Assembly (NCBI GenBank): GCA_019750915.1
Contig: JAIENY010000067.1
Span: 1-64,000, forward strand
Reading direction: 5' to 3'
DNA: 64,000 nucleotides
Source of the DNA: Xanthobacteraceae bacterium
Lineage (GTDB): Bacteria > Pseudomonadota > Alphaproteobacteria > Rhizobiales > Xanthobacteraceae
A program made the position numbers and the translations under genes. The first letter of the stretch is position 1; the number at the start of each line of letters is the position of its first letter. This document shows, piece by piece, positions 37,560 to 50,143 of this stretch. The notes below the pieces were generated by a model. The model saw only the letters and a list, made by a program, of their open reading frames with translations, made no database searches and was not told the origin of the DNA.

Positions 37560-39350
37560 TTGCCTGCCTCGACCAAACCGGCCCATCTTTATGCTGATGT
37601 TCTGGCGCGCGTTCATGGCATTTGCCGTGCGCTCGTGGCGGATGGCGTTTTGCCGGATACGGTCGATCTTTCGCGCATCGTGGTTGAGCCTCCGAAGGAT
37701 CCTACGCATGGCGACATGGCGACCAATGCCGCGATGGTTCTGGCCAAGGAGGCCAAGGCCAAGCCGCGCGATCTGGCCGACAGGATTGCGGACAAGCTGC
37801 GCGCCGATCCGGTTGTTGCAGGGGTCGATGTCGCCGGGCCTGGATTTATCAACCTCACGCTGAAGCCGGCCGCGTGGTTCGATGCATTGCGCGGCATCGT
37901 CAGGGACGGCAACGCTTATGGCCGTTCCGCAATTGGCGGCGCGGAAAAGATCAACGTTGAATATGTCTCGGCCAATCCCACCGGGCCGATGCATGTCGGT
38001 CATTGCCGTGGCGCAGTGTTTGGTGACGCGCTGGCGAGCCTGCTGTCGTTCGCGGGCTACGATGTCACGAAGGAATATTACATCAACGATGCTGGCGCGC
38101 AGGTCGATGTTCTGGCGCGTTCGGCGTTCCTGCGTTATCGCGAGGCGCTCGGCGAAGACATCGGGGAGATCCCCGAGGGTCTCTATCCAGGTGATTATTT
38201 GAAACCCGTTGGTGTGGCGCTGGCGAAAGAGCAGGGTGACAGACTGCTCAAACAACCGGAAGGCGAATGGCTCGCTTTGGTTCGAGCTAAAGCGATCGCC
38301 ATGATGATGGAGATGATCAAGGCCGATCTGGCTGCGCTCAACATCAAGCATGACGTATTTTTCTCGGAGCGTTCCCTGACCACGGGCGTCGACCAGGTCG
38401 GAGCCACGATTGCAGGGCTGCGGGACAAGGGCGACGTCTACGAAGGCCGCCTGCCGCCGCCGAAAGGCGCGCCGGTCGAAGACTATGAGGATCGTGAGCA
38501 AACGCTATTCCGCGCGACGGCGTTCGGCGATGACGTCGATCGTCCGCTGAAGAAGTCGGATGGCTCGTACACCTATTTTGCCTCAGACATTGCCTACCAC
38601 AAGAACAAGTACGACCGCGGCTTTCGCAACATGGTCGACGTATGGGGCGCTGATCACGGCGGCTACATCAAGCGCGTGCAGGCAGCGATCAAGGCGGTGA
38701 CGGGCGGCGAGGGTTCGCTTGACGTCAAGATTGTGCAGTTGGTGAAACTTCTGCGCAACGGCGAGCCGGTGAAGATGTCGAAACGCTCGGGTGATTTTGT
38801 TACGCTGCGCGAGGTCGTTGATGAAGTCGGCTCGGACGCCGTGCGGTTCATGATGCTGTTCCGCAAGAACGATGCGGTGCTGGACTTCGATCTGGCAAAG
38901 GTGCTGGAGCAGTCAAAGGACAACCCGGTTTTCTACGTGCAGTACGGGCACGCACGCGGACACTCGATCTTCAAGAATGCACGCGAGACAGTTCCGGCCC
39001 TTCCGGATACGGATCAGGGCAGGCGTGATTTTCTCGCAGATGCGAAGATCGAACGGCTCGACGACCCTGTTGAGCTATCGCTGATCCGGCAGCTGGCGCA
39101 GTATCCGCGCATGCTGGAGGCAGCCGCTCTTTCTCACGAGCCGCACCGAATCGCTTTTTATCTCTATGATCTGGCAAGCGAGTTTCACGCGCTCTGGACC
39201 AAAGGCCGCGACCTGCCTCATTTACGCTTCATTATCGATAATGATGCAGAGATAACAACCGCGCGGCTGGCCTTGGTGCAGGGCGTCGTCTCTATTCTGG
39301 CATCGGGTCTTGCCGTTCTTGGCGTCCATGCTCCGAATGAGATGCGATAG
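37560..39350 (+). CDS. argS: Arginyl-tRNA synthetase
   Basis: [43 protein letters not shown] start inferred. Confidence 0.97.
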   Translation: MPASTKPAHLYADVLARVHGICRALVADGVLPDTVDLSRIVVEPPKDPTHGDMATNAAMVLAKEAKAKPRDLADRIADKLRADPVVAGVDVAGPGFINLTLKPAAWFDALRGIVRDGNAYGRSAIGGAEKINVEYVSANPTGPMHVGHCRGAVFGDALASLLSFAGYDVTKEYYINDAGAQVDVLARSAFLRYREALGEDIGEIPEGLYPGDYLKPVGVALAKEQGDRLLKQPEGEWLALVRAKAIAMMMEMIKADLAALNIKHDVFFSERSLTTGVDQVGATIAGLRDKGDVYEGRLPPPKGAPVEDYEDREQTLFRATAFGDDVDRPLKKSDGSYTYFASDIAYHKNKYDRGFRNMVDVWGADHGGYIKRVQAAIKAVTGGEGSLDVKIVQLVKLLRNGEPVKMSKRSGDFVTLREVVDEVGSDAVRFMMLFRKNDAVLDFDLAKVLEQSKDNPVFYVQYGHARGHSIFKNARETVPALPDTDQGRRDFLADAKIERLDDPVELSLIRQLAQYPRMLEAAALSHEPHRIAFYLYDLASEFHALWTKGRDLPHLRFIIDNDAEITTARLALVQGVVSILASGLAVLGVHAPNEMR

Positions 39351-39438
39351 GTTGGGATTGCTGCCGGGCCGGAGACAGGCAATGGCAGCGACAGGCGGCG
39401 GTTTCGATTAGAATATCGATCCACCGTTCCCGTAGGGG

Positions 39439-40983
39439 ATGCAGGATCACATGTCAGATCGATACCGCGACCGGCCGTTCCCGCCCGACAACAATCTCGG
39501 GCGTGGTGCTTATGGCAACTCCACTCAGGAAGATGGCGACCCTCTGGCGGAACTTGCACGCCTGATCGGACAGGCGGATCCGTTTTCGAACTTCGGCAGG
39601 GATTATCAGAAGGCTCCGGCGCCGCATCAGCGAGCCGAACCGCCGGTTGATCGTTATCAGGATGATGGACACGGCCATTACCAAGATGATTATGCGCAGG
39701 GGCAGGAGGACCTCCCGGCTTACGACGAGGAACTGCCGCCCGGGCCACCTTCGTGGATACGCCACGCCGCGCCGGCGCAGCCTGAGCCTGGCTATGCCGA
39801 CGACTACGATCAGGTCCCGCAGGGGCATCGCGTCAACCGGAACACCAATTACAAGCTGGGGTACGAGCAGCCGGTCTTTGGTCAAAATGAGCAATACGCC
39901 CCAGATCACGCTCTCGATCAGGACTTTGCGTACCAGGCGGATCCGCGCCTGACCGACCCGCGCCAAGCCTATCCGGCTGAATCGCGATATGACGACCTCC
40001 TCTACGGCGAGCAGCCGCAGCAGCAGACCGAATACTACGGATACGACCAAAACTATCAGGATCAGGATCTCGATCAGCAGTATGCGCAGGAGCCTCAGCC
40101 CCAGCGCAAAGGCGGCATGATGACAGTTGCGGTTGTGCTGGCCCTTGCAGTGGTCGGCACCGCAGGCGCCTACGCCTATCGATCCTTTGTTGGATCGCCG
40201 CGCAGCGGAGAGCCGCCGGTCATCAAGGCCGATGCCGGGCCTAACAAGGTCGTTCCCAACAATCAGAATGCGAACGGCAAGCAGATCTATGATCGCGTTG
40301 GCGACAGCGGTTCGGGCGAAAAGGTCGTTTCCCGCGAGGAGCAGCCGGTCGACGTGGACAGTCGTGCACCTGCCGGACCTCGAGTCGTCTTTCCGCCTCT
40401 GACGCAGAACGCCGCGCCGCCAACGCCCAGTTCGGTGGTCCCCAATACACGCCCGACAGGCCCGGGAGTTGCTAACGGCACCTTGAACGGGGATGCTCCG
40501 CGGCCGGTCAAAACACTGACCATCCGGCCTGATCAGGCGGACTCATCGGCGGCACCCGCAACAACCGCGAGCGCGGTGGCACCCGCTCAGGCCGCGCAGA
40601 GGGCCCAGCAGCCCACGCGCGGATTCCCTGGCGCAGCGGGAGCGCCGATCGCACTTGCGCCGCAGACGCCCTCGGCGCCGGAACCGCGCAACCGCGTTGC
40701 CTCCCTTAACCCTGCGACCAGCGCCCCTTCGGCGACCGGCTCTTACGTGCAAATCTCCTCGCAAAGGAGCGAGGCCGATGCGCTCAACTCTTACCGGGTG
40801 CTGCAAAGCAAGTATTCGGGCATCCTCGGCTCGCGCCAGCCTGTTGTTCGTCGGGCTGACCTTGGTGAAAAGGGCATATATTACCGCGCTCTGGTTGGAC
40901 CGTTCGCCAGCACAGACGAAGCCACTCAGTTTTGCGTGAACCTGCAATCAGCAGGGGGAAAGTGCATCGTCCAGAGGAATTGA
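39439..40983 (+). CDS. SPOR-domain protein with long Q/Y/D-rich N-terminal region
   Basis: Single TM MMTVAVVLALAVVGTAGAYAYRSF and C-terminal SPOR: YVQISSQRSEADALNSYRVLQSKY...YYRALVGPF. Confidence 0.88.
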   Translation: MQDHMSDRYRDRPFPPDNNLGRGAYGNSTQEDGDPLAELARLIGQADPFSNFGRDYQKAPAPHQRAEPPVDRYQDDGHGHYQDDYAQGQEDLPAYDEELPPGPPSWIRHAAPAQPEPGYADDYDQVPQGHRVNRNTNYKLGYEQPVFGQNEQYAPDHALDQDFAYQADPRLTDPRQAYPAESRYDDLLYGEQPQQQTEYYGYDQNYQDQDLDQQYAQEPQPQRKGGMMTVAVVLALAVVGTAGAYAYRSFVGSPRSGEPPVIKADAGPNKVVPNNQNANGKQIYDRVGDSGSGEKVVSREEQPVDVDSRAPAGPRVVFPPLTQNAAPPTPSSVVPNTRPTGPGVANGTLNGDAPRPVKTLTIRPDQADSSAAPATTASAVAPAQAAQRAQQPTRGFPGAAGAPIALAPQTPSAPEPRNRVASLNPATSAPSATGSYVQISSQRSEADALNSYRVLQSKYSGILGSRQPVVRRADLGEKGIYYRALVGPFASTDEATQFCVNLQSAGGKCIVQRN

Positions 40984-41042
40984 CGGTGCTTTCCTTGGCC
41001 CCTTTCTTGACCCTTGGGGAGCGGGCAGGCTAATCGCGCCTG

Positions 41043-42071
41043 ATGGCAGTACGTGCGTTTATCGTGGGTGTATCCGGCCTGACCTTAACCGGTGAGGAAC
41101 GCGACTTCCTGCGCCAGGAAGAGCCCTGGGGCTTCATTCTGTTCAAACGGAATGTCGATACGCCGCAACAAGTTGCTGGCCTGGTGAAGGACTTACGGGA
41201 TGCTGCGGGGCGTCCGGACGCGCCGGTGCTGATCGACCAGGAGGGTGGCCGGGTGCAGCGTCTGGGACCGCCACACTGGGTGCGCTATCCTTCTGGCGCT
41301 GTCTTCAGCCAGCTCTACGATCGGGATCCAAAAACCGGAATGCGGGCTGCGTGGCTGAGTTCCCGGCTGATTGCCGCCGATCTGGCGGAACTCGGAATAA
41401 CCGTGGATTGCCTGCCGTTGGCCGACGTTCCGGTTGCCGGCGCCGACGCTGTTATCGGCGATCGCGCCTACGGAACCACGCCGGAAAAGGTCACTGAAAT
41501 TGCCCGGGCGGTTACCAATGGTCTTGCGGACGGTGGAGTGTTACCGGTCCTGAAACACATTCCCGGTCACGGCCGCGCGACCGCTGACAGTCATTTGCGC
41601 CTGCCGACCGTGGATACGGCAAAGAGTGAGCTTGAGCGGACCGACTTCGTATCCTTTGCCAGGCTTGCCGATCTGCCCATGGCGATGACCGCACATGTTG
41701 TGTTTAGCGCGCTCGATCCCGCCCAACCGGCGACGACATCTGCGACAATCATCAGGGATGTGATTCGCGGATCCATCGGGTTCCAAGGATTGCTGATGAG
41801 CGATGACGTATCGATGAACGCTTTGACCGGATCGATCGCTGAACGCACCAGCGCCAGCTTCGCGGCCGGATGCGATGTCGTGCTCCATTGCAACGGAAAG
41901 CTCGACGAAATGCGTGAGGTGGCGGCTGAGGCGCCCACGCTTGCGGGTGAGGCATTGGCTCGCTCTGCGCGGGCGTTGGCATCGCGCAAACCCCCTCAAC
42001 CCTTTGATCGCGCCAAAGCGCGCGCCGAACTCGACGATCTGATCGCCCAGACAGGGACCGCCATCGCATGA
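41043..42071 (+). CDS. nagZ: Beta-N-acetylhexosaminidase NagZ (GH3)
   Basis: LIDQEGGRVQRL, VLPVLKHIPGHGRATADSHLRLP. Confidence 0.95.
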   Translation: MAVRAFIVGVSGLTLTGEERDFLRQEEPWGFILFKRNVDTPQQVAGLVKDLRDAAGRPDAPVLIDQEGGRVQRLGPPHWVRYPSGAVFSQLYDRDPKTGMRAAWLSSRLIAADLAELGITVDCLPLADVPVAGADAVIGDRAYGTTPEKVTEIARAVTNGLADGGVLPVLKHIPGHGRATADSHLRLPTVDTAKSELERTDFVSFARLADLPMAMTAHVVFSALDPAQPATTSATIIRDVIRGSIGFQGLLMSDDVSMNALTGSIAERTSASFAAGCDVVLHCNGKLDEMREVAAEAPTLAGEALARSARALASRKPPQPFDRAKARAELDDLIAQTGTAIA

Positions 42072-42901
42072 GCGCTGAAATCCTTTCATTCGAAACCGGA
42101 TTGCCGACCGAGGCAGATCTCGCCGAGGGCGAGCCAGCGCTTGTTGTCGACGTCGAGGGGTATGAGGGGCCGCTTGATCTTCTGCTCGCACTCGCGCGCC
42201 AACAGAAGGTGGATCTGCACAAGATTTCGATTCTCGCGCTCGCCGATCAGTATCTGATCTTCATCGAGGCCGCGCGGAAGCTGCGGCTTGAGCTCGCGGC
42301 GGACTATCTGGTGATGGCGGCATGGCTTGCGTATCTAAAATCGCGCCTGCTGTTGCCGGAACCGGCGATGCCGGATGGTCCGAGCGCCGAGGATTTGGCG
42401 TCCGCGCTCGCCGCACGGCTGCGGAGGCTTGAACAGATCCGGGAAGCCTCGAATCGCTTGATGACACGGCCGCAACTGGGCCGGGACATTTTTCCGCGCG
42501 GCCTGCCGGAACAGATCGCGCAGATCAAGCATCCGCAATGGAATGCGACACTCTACGATCTGCTGTCGGCTTATGCCGTGCAGCGCCAGCAGCGCGTGCT
42601 CGCAACAGTGCATCTGGCCAAACGCACGGTGTGGTCGCTGGCCGAGGCGCGCGCAACGCTGGAACGGCTTGTCGGCGTCACCGAGGACTGGAGCTGCCTC
42701 GACGAATATCTGATGAACTATGTGATCGATCCGTCGCAGAAGACGACCGTACTCGCATCGAGCTTCGCATCGGCGCTGGAGCTTGTGCGGGAAGGCGTGA
42801 TGGACATCCATCAAAAGGAAGCATTCGCGCCGATTTATTTTCGTAAGCACTCGGCGGGTGGCGGGCAGGCTTCGTCTGTATCCGAAACACCGGTCGAGTA
42901 A
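42068..42901 (+). CDS. scpA: Segregation and condensation protein A
   Basis: EGYEGPLDLLLALARQQKVDLHKISILALADQYL; followed by scpB. Confidence 0.95.
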   Translation: MSAEILSFETGLPTEADLAEGEPALVVDVEGYEGPLDLLLALARQQKVDLHKISILALADQYLIFIEAARKLRLELAADYLVMAAWLAYLKSRLLLPEPAMPDGPSAEDLASALAARLRRLEQIREASNRLMTRPQLGRDIFPRGLPEQIAQIKHPQWNATLYDLLSAYAVQRQQRVLATVHLAKRTVWSLAEARATLERLVGVTEDWSCLDEYLMNYVIDPSQKTTVLASSFASALELVREGVMDIHQKEAFAPIYFRKHSAGGGQASSVSETPVE

Positions 42902-42923
42902 GTGGAAGAAGGAGAGCCCATCA

Positions 42924-43693
42924 TGGCGACCAATCTGGCAACCAAAGCCGTCAAGACGGAAGAAGTCTTGGAGGAAGTTGCTACAGAGCTCGTTCAGGAG
43001 GCTGCTGTAGATTCTTCCCCGACAGAAAACGCCGCCCGTCCCGAAGAGTTGCGCCTTCTTGAGGCCATGCTGTTTGCCTCCACCGAGCCGCTCGCTCAGG
43101 CCGCGCTGGCAAAGCGTTTGCCGGACGGAGCAGACGTGAAAGCGCTGCTGGAGCAGTTGCAGGCGGACTACACGTTGCGCGGTGTCAATCTTGTGCGTGT
43201 CGCCGACAAATGGAGCTTCCGCACTGCGAGCGATCTCTCCTGGCTGATGACGTGCGAAAGCACCGAGACGCGTCGCCTGTCGCGCGCGGCGATCGAGACG
43301 CTGGCAATCATCGCCTATCACCAGCCGGTGACGCGCGCCGAGATCGAAGAGATTCGCGGCGTCGTGACCTCGAAGGGCACGCTCGATGTATTGCTGGAAA
43401 CGGGCTGGATTCGCCCGCGCGGCCGCCGCAAAACGCCCGGCCGTCCGTTGACGTTCGGAACCACTGAAGCCTTTTTGTCGCAGTTCAGTCTCGAACAACT
43501 TGGCGATCTGCCGGGACTCGACGAATTGAAGGGAGCGGGTCTTCTCGACACGCGTCTGCCGACCGGCTTCAACGTGCCGATCCCATCGGACGATCCTTCG
43601 CTGCGCGAGGATGAAGATCCGCTTGATGCGGGCGATACCCTTGAACTTGCCCTGACCGTGCCCGTCGAACCCGAAGGCGAGGGTGAGAAGTAA
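42924..43693 (+). CDS. scpB: Segregation and condensation protein B
   Basis: RLLEAMLFASTEPL, LAIIAYHQPVTRAEIEEIRGV; ORF also allows a GTG at 42902. Confidence 0.94.
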
Positions 43694-43699
43694 TTCAGT

Positions 43700-43731
43700 G
43701 TTACGGCAGTTTTTCCGAAAACTGCCGTAAC
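43700..43731. repeat. Perfect 14-bp inverted repeat downstream of scpB
   Basis: gttacggcagtttt-tccg-aaaactgccgtaac; no following T tract on the + strand. Confidence 0.85.
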
Positions 43732-43916
43732 CAGCCTACCTAACGCTTTTGTAACCTTGCCGGCGGGCAAGAGCCTGTAACGCGTTGGCTTTTGCATCGT
43801 AATACTATGCAACCTGCGCAGGCTGATCGGCGGATCGCTAAGGGTTTTGGCAACATCGCGTTGATGAACGCGCCATCGAGAACAGGGCGCGGTATCAGAT
43901 ATGCGAGAGTTTTAAA

Positions 43917-45680
43917 ATGCTGCTTTTCCTTTTGGCCTATATCGGCGGTGTGCTGACGATCATCAGCCCCTGCATCCTTCCGGTTCTGCCTTTTGTGTTC
44001 GCCCGGGCTGATCGCCCCTTCATGCGTAGCGGGCTTCCGCTCCTTGTCGGCATGGCGCTGACTTTCGCGATTATCGCAACGCTGGCCGCAGTCGCCGGTG
44101 GCTGGGCCGTCGCCGCCAACGAGTACGGGCGGATCGTCGCCCTCGTGCTGCTGGCGTTTTTTGGTGTCACGTTGTTGTTTCCGGTACTGTCGGATCGGCT
44201 GACGCGTCCGCTGGTCGCGCTCGGCAATCGTTTGTCGCAGTCGGCCGATACCACCGAGAACGGCAGCGTCGTATCGTCGCTTCTTCTTGGCGTCGCGACC
44301 GGGTTGCTGTGGGCGCCCTGCGCCGGACCTGTGCTCGGCCTTATTCTGACAGGCGCTGCGCTTCAAGGCGCAAATGTGCAAACGACGCTGCTTTTGCTGG
44401 CTTATGCGTGTGGTGCCGCCACGTCGCTCGCACTGGCCCTGGTTGTCGGCGGTCGGGTTTTCGCCGCGATGAAAAGCTCGCTGGGGGCGGGTGAGTGGGT
44501 ACGTCGCGGTCTGGGTGCGGCAGTCCTCATTGCGGTGGTTGCGATCGGGCTCGGTGCCGACACCGGCTATTTGAGCAATCTTTCGTTGGCGCAGACATCG
44601 TCGCTTGAGCAGGCCTTGCTCGACAAGCTGAATCCAAAATCGACGACCGGAAGCGAGAAGTCGTCCGATCCGGGAATGATGATGGCCAAATCGGACGCCG
44701 GAGAAAAGGCGCTGCCTGTCGAAGGGACGTTGCCGTCGCTGTCGGGTGCTGTCGAATGGCTGAACTCGTCCCCGCTGTCTGCTGAACAGCTTCGCGGCAA
44801 GGTCGTGCTTGTCGATTTCTGGACCTATTCCTGCATCAATTGCTTGCGGACGCTTCCTTACGTTCGGGCATGGGCGGAAAAATACAAGGATCAGGGGCTC
44901 GTGGTCATCGGCGTCCATGCTCCGGAATTCGCCTTCGAAAAGAATATCGACAATGTGAAAAAGGCGGTCGCCGATCTGAAGGTCGATTATCCCGTCGCCA
45001 TCGATAACGACTACAAGATCTGGCGCGCGTTCGGCAACGAGTACTGGCCCGCGCACTATTTCATCGATGCCGAGGGGCGCATTCGTCACCATCACTTTGG
45101 CGAGGGCAATTACGCTGAATCCGAACGGGTCATCCAGCAGTTGCTCCAGCAGGCGGGACACAAGGTCGCATCGGCCGACGTTGTTTCGGTCAAGGCGACG
45201 GGGGTGGAAGCTGCGCCCGGCAAGAGCGGGGTGAAGTCACCGGAAACGTATGTCGGATATGAGCGGGCCGAGAACTTCGCATCGCCGGGCGGTATGGCGC
45301 GCGACGAAACTCGCTCTTACACGTCCGGCCAAACCCAGATGCTGAATGACTGGAGCTTGACGGGGACCTGGAAGGTCGGCGGCGAGGATGCCGCTCTGGC
45401 CACACCGGATGGCAGCATCGTCTATCGTTTTCATGCGCGGGACCTGCATCTTGTGCTCGGACCCGGTGCTGACGGAAAGCCCGTTCGGTTCCAGGTGACA
45501 ATCGATGGCAAGGAACCGGGAGATGACCGTGGCTCGGATGTCGCCGCCGACGGCTCTGGAACAGTGACTTCTCAAAGATTGTACCAATTGGTCCGGCAAA
45601 AAGGATCGGTAATGGACCGCACCTTCGAGATACGATTCCTGGACCCCGGCGTGCAAGCCTATGCGTTCACGTTCGGTTAG
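43917..45680 (+). CDS. DipZ-like protein: CcdA-type membrane domain fused to TlpA/thioredoxin-like domain plus C-terminal domain
   Basis: GGVLTIISPCILPVLPFVF, thioredoxin motif VDFWTYSCINCLRTLPYVRAW. Confidence 0.9.
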   Translation: MLLFLLAYIGGVLTIISPCILPVLPFVFARADRPFMRSGLPLLVGMALTFAIIATLAAVAGGWAVAANEYGRIVALVLLAFFGVTLLFPVLSDRLTRPLVALGNRLSQSADTTENGSVVSSLLLGVATGLLWAPCAGPVLGLILTGAALQGANVQTTLLLLAYACGAATSLALALVVGGRVFAAMKSSLGAGEWVRRGLGAAVLIAVVAIGLGADTGYLSNLSLAQTSSLEQALLDKLNPKSTTGSEKSSDPGMMMAKSDAGEKALPVEGTLPSLSGAVEWLNSSPLSAEQLRGKVVLVDFWTYSCINCLRTLPYVRAWAEKYKDQGLVVIGVHAPEFAFEKNIDNVKKAVADLKVDYPVAIDNDYKIWRAFGNEYWPAHYFIDAEGRIRHHHFGEGNYAESERVIQQLLQQAGHKVASADVVSVKATGVEAAPGKSGVKSPETYVGYERAENFASPGGMARDETRSYTSGQTQMLNDWSLTGTWKVGGEDAALATPDGSIVYRFHARDLHLVLGPGADGKPVRFQVTIDGKEPGDDRGSDVAADGSGTVTSQRLYQLVRQKGSVMDRTFEIRFLDPGVQAYAFTFG

Positions 45681-45849
45681 GCCGGTCCTGCAGATTATTC
45701 CAGCCGGAAGACGAATTAACGGTCGTGACGGGAAAAGGGGGGTACGCTGTTTGGCGTACTCCTAAGTCCTTGTTTTCGACACCTCTTGCGCCTAATTTCA
45801 GGTAGAGAGAGGCCGGTGGGTCCGGCGCGTATATTCGAAAGGAAGCGGC

Positions 45850-46083
45850 ATGGGTTCGATGAGTATCTGGCACTGGATTATCGTGATCGCGATTGTCCTG
45901 TTGCTGTTCGGCCGCGGCAAGATTTCCGACCTGATGGGCGACGTCGCTCAGGGCATCAAGGCCTTCAAGAAGGGCATGGCCGAGGACGATAAGCCGGCCG
46001 AGAAGCAGGAGCCGGTGCGCAACATCGAGAATTCCCCGCAGGCTTCGACGCCGCCCCACGATGTTGGCGGCAAGGTCGTTTGA
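45850..46083 (+). CDS. tatA: Sec-independent translocase TatA
   Basis: [40 protein letters not shown]. Confidence 0.95.
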   Translation: MGSMSIWHWIIVIAIVLLLFGRGKISDLMGDVAQGIKAFKKGMAEDDKPAEKQEPVRNIENSPQASTPPHDVGGKVV

Positions 46084-46130
46084 GGCAGGTAACGCGCGAC
46101 AGCTTTGCTCTTCGCGCTACGGGATGATGT

Positions 46131-46577
46131 ATGTTCGACATCGGGTGGAGTGAGCTGCTCGTCATCGCGGTTGTCGCGCTGGTTGCTATTGGTCCGAAGG
46201 AATTGCCCGGCGTGCTCCGCATGATCGGGCAATGGATCGGTAAGGCCCGTCGTATGGCATCCGAGTTTCAGGGGCAATTCAACGAAGCCATGCGCGAGGC
46301 CGAAATGGCCGATATCAAGAAATCGTTCGATGACGTGTCGGCGGCTGCGCGCAGCCTGAACCCGGTCAGTCTGCTGACTTCGGCGGCGAAGGACGTGGAG
46401 GATGCGGTCAGGATCGAACCGTCTGCCCCCGCCGCTTCAGTGGAGCCGATGACAGAATCAACCTTTGTCGAGGCTGATGCGACCACGCTGATGACGGAAA
46501 TTCCCGAGCCGATGACAGAGACGCCGGTACCTGCGCCTTCGACACCTCCTGAAACGCCGGACGCCAAAGCGTCATGA
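46131..46577 (+). CDS. tatB: Sec-independent translocase TatB
   Basis: [35 protein letters not shown]. Confidence 0.95.
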   Translation: MFDIGWSELLVIAVVALVAIGPKELPGVLRMIGQWIGKARRMASEFQGQFNEAMREAEMADIKKSFDDVSAAARSLNPVSLLTSAAKDVEDAVRIEPSAPAASVEPMTESTFVEADATTLMTEIPEPMTETPVPAPSTPPETPDAKAS

Positions 46578-47401
46578 GTGCGGAAGATATTGAATCCAGC
46601 AAAGCGCCGTTGATGGAGCATCTGATCGAGCTGCGTTCGCGGCTGGTCAAGGCGCTTTTGGCATTCGGCGTTGCTTTCATCCTTTGCTTCTTCTTCGCCA
46701 AGCAGATCTACAACATCCTTGTCTGGCCGTTTGTCTGGGTCGCAGGGCCGGAAAACTCGAAATTCATCTACACGGCGCTGCTCGAATACTTCATCACTCA
46801 GTTGAAGCTCGCTTTGTTCGGTGCGGGTTTCATCTCGTTTCCGATCATCGCCACCCAGATCTACAAATTCGTCGCGCCCGGCCTGTACAAGCACGAACGC
46901 GGCGCGTTTTTGCCATATCTGGTCGCGACGCCGTTTTTCTTCGCGTTGGGCACGTTGCTGGTTTATTTCGTCGTGCTGCCCATGCTGATACGTTTCTCGC
47001 TCGGCATGCAGCAGGCGGGTGGGGCGGAAACGGCGCAGATCGCGCTGCTGCCCAAGGTCGGCGAATACCTGTCGCTGATGATGTCGTTGATTTTCGCGTT
47101 CGGTATCGCGTTCCAGTTGCCGGTGATCCTGACACTGCTCGCCCGGATCGGTATCCTCACCGCCAAGCAATTGCGGGAGAAACGGCGCTATTTCGTGGTC
47201 GCTGCGTTTGTTATCGCGGCGGTGCTGACACCGCCGGATATCATCAGCCAGATGTCGCTCGCGCTGCCTTTGCTGGTGCTCTACGAAGGCTCGATCATCG
47301 CCGTCGCGATCCTGGAAAAGAAGCGTGATGCGCTGAACAAAGACTCCGGTAAGCCGCCGACCACGCCTGAACCGCCTCCGGCGCTTCCCGCCGCGGAATA
47401 A
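46574..47401 (+). CDS. tatC: Sec-independent translocase TatC
   Basis: [41 protein letters not shown]; 4-nt overlap with tatB. Confidence 0.96.
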   Translation: MSAEDIESSKAPLMEHLIELRSRLVKALLAFGVAFILCFFFAKQIYNILVWPFVWVAGPENSKFIYTALLEYFITQLKLALFGAGFISFPIIATQIYKFVAPGLYKHERGAFLPYLVATPFFFALGTLLVYFVVLPMLIRFSLGMQQAGGAETAQIALLPKVGEYLSLMMSLIFAFGIAFQLPVILTLLARIGILTAKQLREKRRYFVVAAFVIAAVLTPPDIISQMSLALPLLVLYEGSIIAVAILEKKRDALNKDSGKPPTTPEPPPALPAAE

Positions 47402-47451
47402 CCTTCTGCCGTTTCCTTCGGATATTGTTCGCTCGACACCCTCGATTCGCC

Positions 47452-48991
<1,540 letters not shown>

Positions 48992-48995
48992 GGCC

Positions 48996-49760
48996 ATGCG
49001 AATTCTGTGTACCAACGATGATGGCATCCACGCGCCGGGCATCAGGGTCAATGAGGAGATCGCGCGCCAGTTGTCGGATGATGTCTGGATCGTCGCGCCC
49101 GAACTCGATCAATCCGGCGTGTCGCATTCGCTTTCGCTCAACGATCCGCTGCGGCTGCGCGAGATCGACAACCGGCATTTCGCCGTGCGTGGCACGCCGA
49201 CCGATTGCGTGATCATGGGTTCGCGCCATGTCATGCCCGACTGGCCGGATATCGTGATCTCGGGTGTCAACAAGGGCCGCAACGTCGCCGAGGATGTCGT
49301 TTATTCCGGCACCATAGCGGGCGCACTTGAGGGCACCATTCTGGGGCTGCCTTCGTTTGCGTTGTCGCAGGAGTTTGGCGGACGCGCGAACCGCGACAAG
49401 CCGATGTGGGATGTGGCGCTGAAGTACGGCGCGGGCGTCATCCGCAAGGTGATGAAACTCGGTGTTCCGGCGGACACCGTGATCAACGTGAACTTCCCGG
49501 CCTGCGAGCCCGAAAGTGTGCGGGGCATCGTCGTGACGCGGCAGGGCAAGCGTAATCAGGGCTTCCTGCGCGTCGATGGCCGCGAGGACGGGCGCGGCAA
49601 TCCTTATTACTGGATCGGCTTTCAGCAGTTCGAGAAGATTGATCCGCCGGGCGAAGGCACCGATCTTGCGGCCCTCGAGGCTCACTACGTATCGGTCACG
49701 CCGCTGCGTCTCGATCGCACGGATGTTTCGTTTTCCGAAGAACTGCGAAAGCTGTTTTGA
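48996..49760 (+). CDS. surE: 5'-nucleotidase SurE
   Basis: MRILCTNDDGIHAPGI, VAPELDQSGVSHSLSL, VISGVNKGRNVAEDVVYSGTIAGA. Confidence 0.96.
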   Translation: MRILCTNDDGIHAPGIRVNEEIARQLSDDVWIVAPELDQSGVSHSLSLNDPLRLREIDNRHFAVRGTPTDCVIMGSRHVMPDWPDIVISGVNKGRNVAEDVVYSGTIAGALEGTILGLPSFALSQEFGGRANRDKPMWDVALKYGAGVIRKVMKLGVPADTVINVNFPACEPESVRGIVVTRQGKRNQGFLRVDGREDGRGNPYYWIGFQQFEKIDPPGEGTDLAALEAHYVSVTPLRLDRTDVSFSEELRKLF

Positions 49761-49762
49761 GG

Positions 49763-50143
49763 TCAGGCGGCTTTGCCGCGCAGCGTGTGGTCGATCATCT
49801 TCGCCAGCGTGTCCATCTGGAAAGGTTTTTGCAGCGCCGGGCGGTCGCGGAATTTTTCCGGCAACCCCTGCACCCCATAACCGGTAGCGAACACGAATGG
49901 GCGGTTGCGCAGTTGGACGGCTTCGGCGACCGGGGAAATCACCTTGCCGTTGACGTTGACGTCAAGGATGGCGATATCGAAATTCGTGCATTGGACCAGG
50001 CGCACGGCCTCGTCGATATCGCCTGCCTCCGCTGCGACCCTGTAACCAAGCTCCTCAAGCATGTCGGAGACCATCATGCGGATCATGACTTCGTCTTCGA
50101 CAAGAAAGACCGATTTGCGTTCGCTCGAGATGCCGCCAGGCAT
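49763..50143 (-). CDS. Stand-alone response regulator receiver-domain protein
   Basis: VFLVEDEVMIRMMVSDMLEELGY, DIAILDVNVNG, LQKPF; no output domain. Confidence 0.92.
   Translation of the reverse strand: MPGGISSERKSVFLVEDEVMIRMMVSDMLEELGYRVAAEAGDIDEAVRLVQCTNFDIAILDVNVNGKVISPVAEAVQLRNRPFVFATGYGVQGLPEKFRDRPALQKPFQMDTLAKMIDHTLRGKAA

Noticed and set aside
43740-45161. 473-aa minus-strand ORF opposite the DipZ-like gene
   Set aside because: Shadow ORF of a GC-rich gene, composition artefact.
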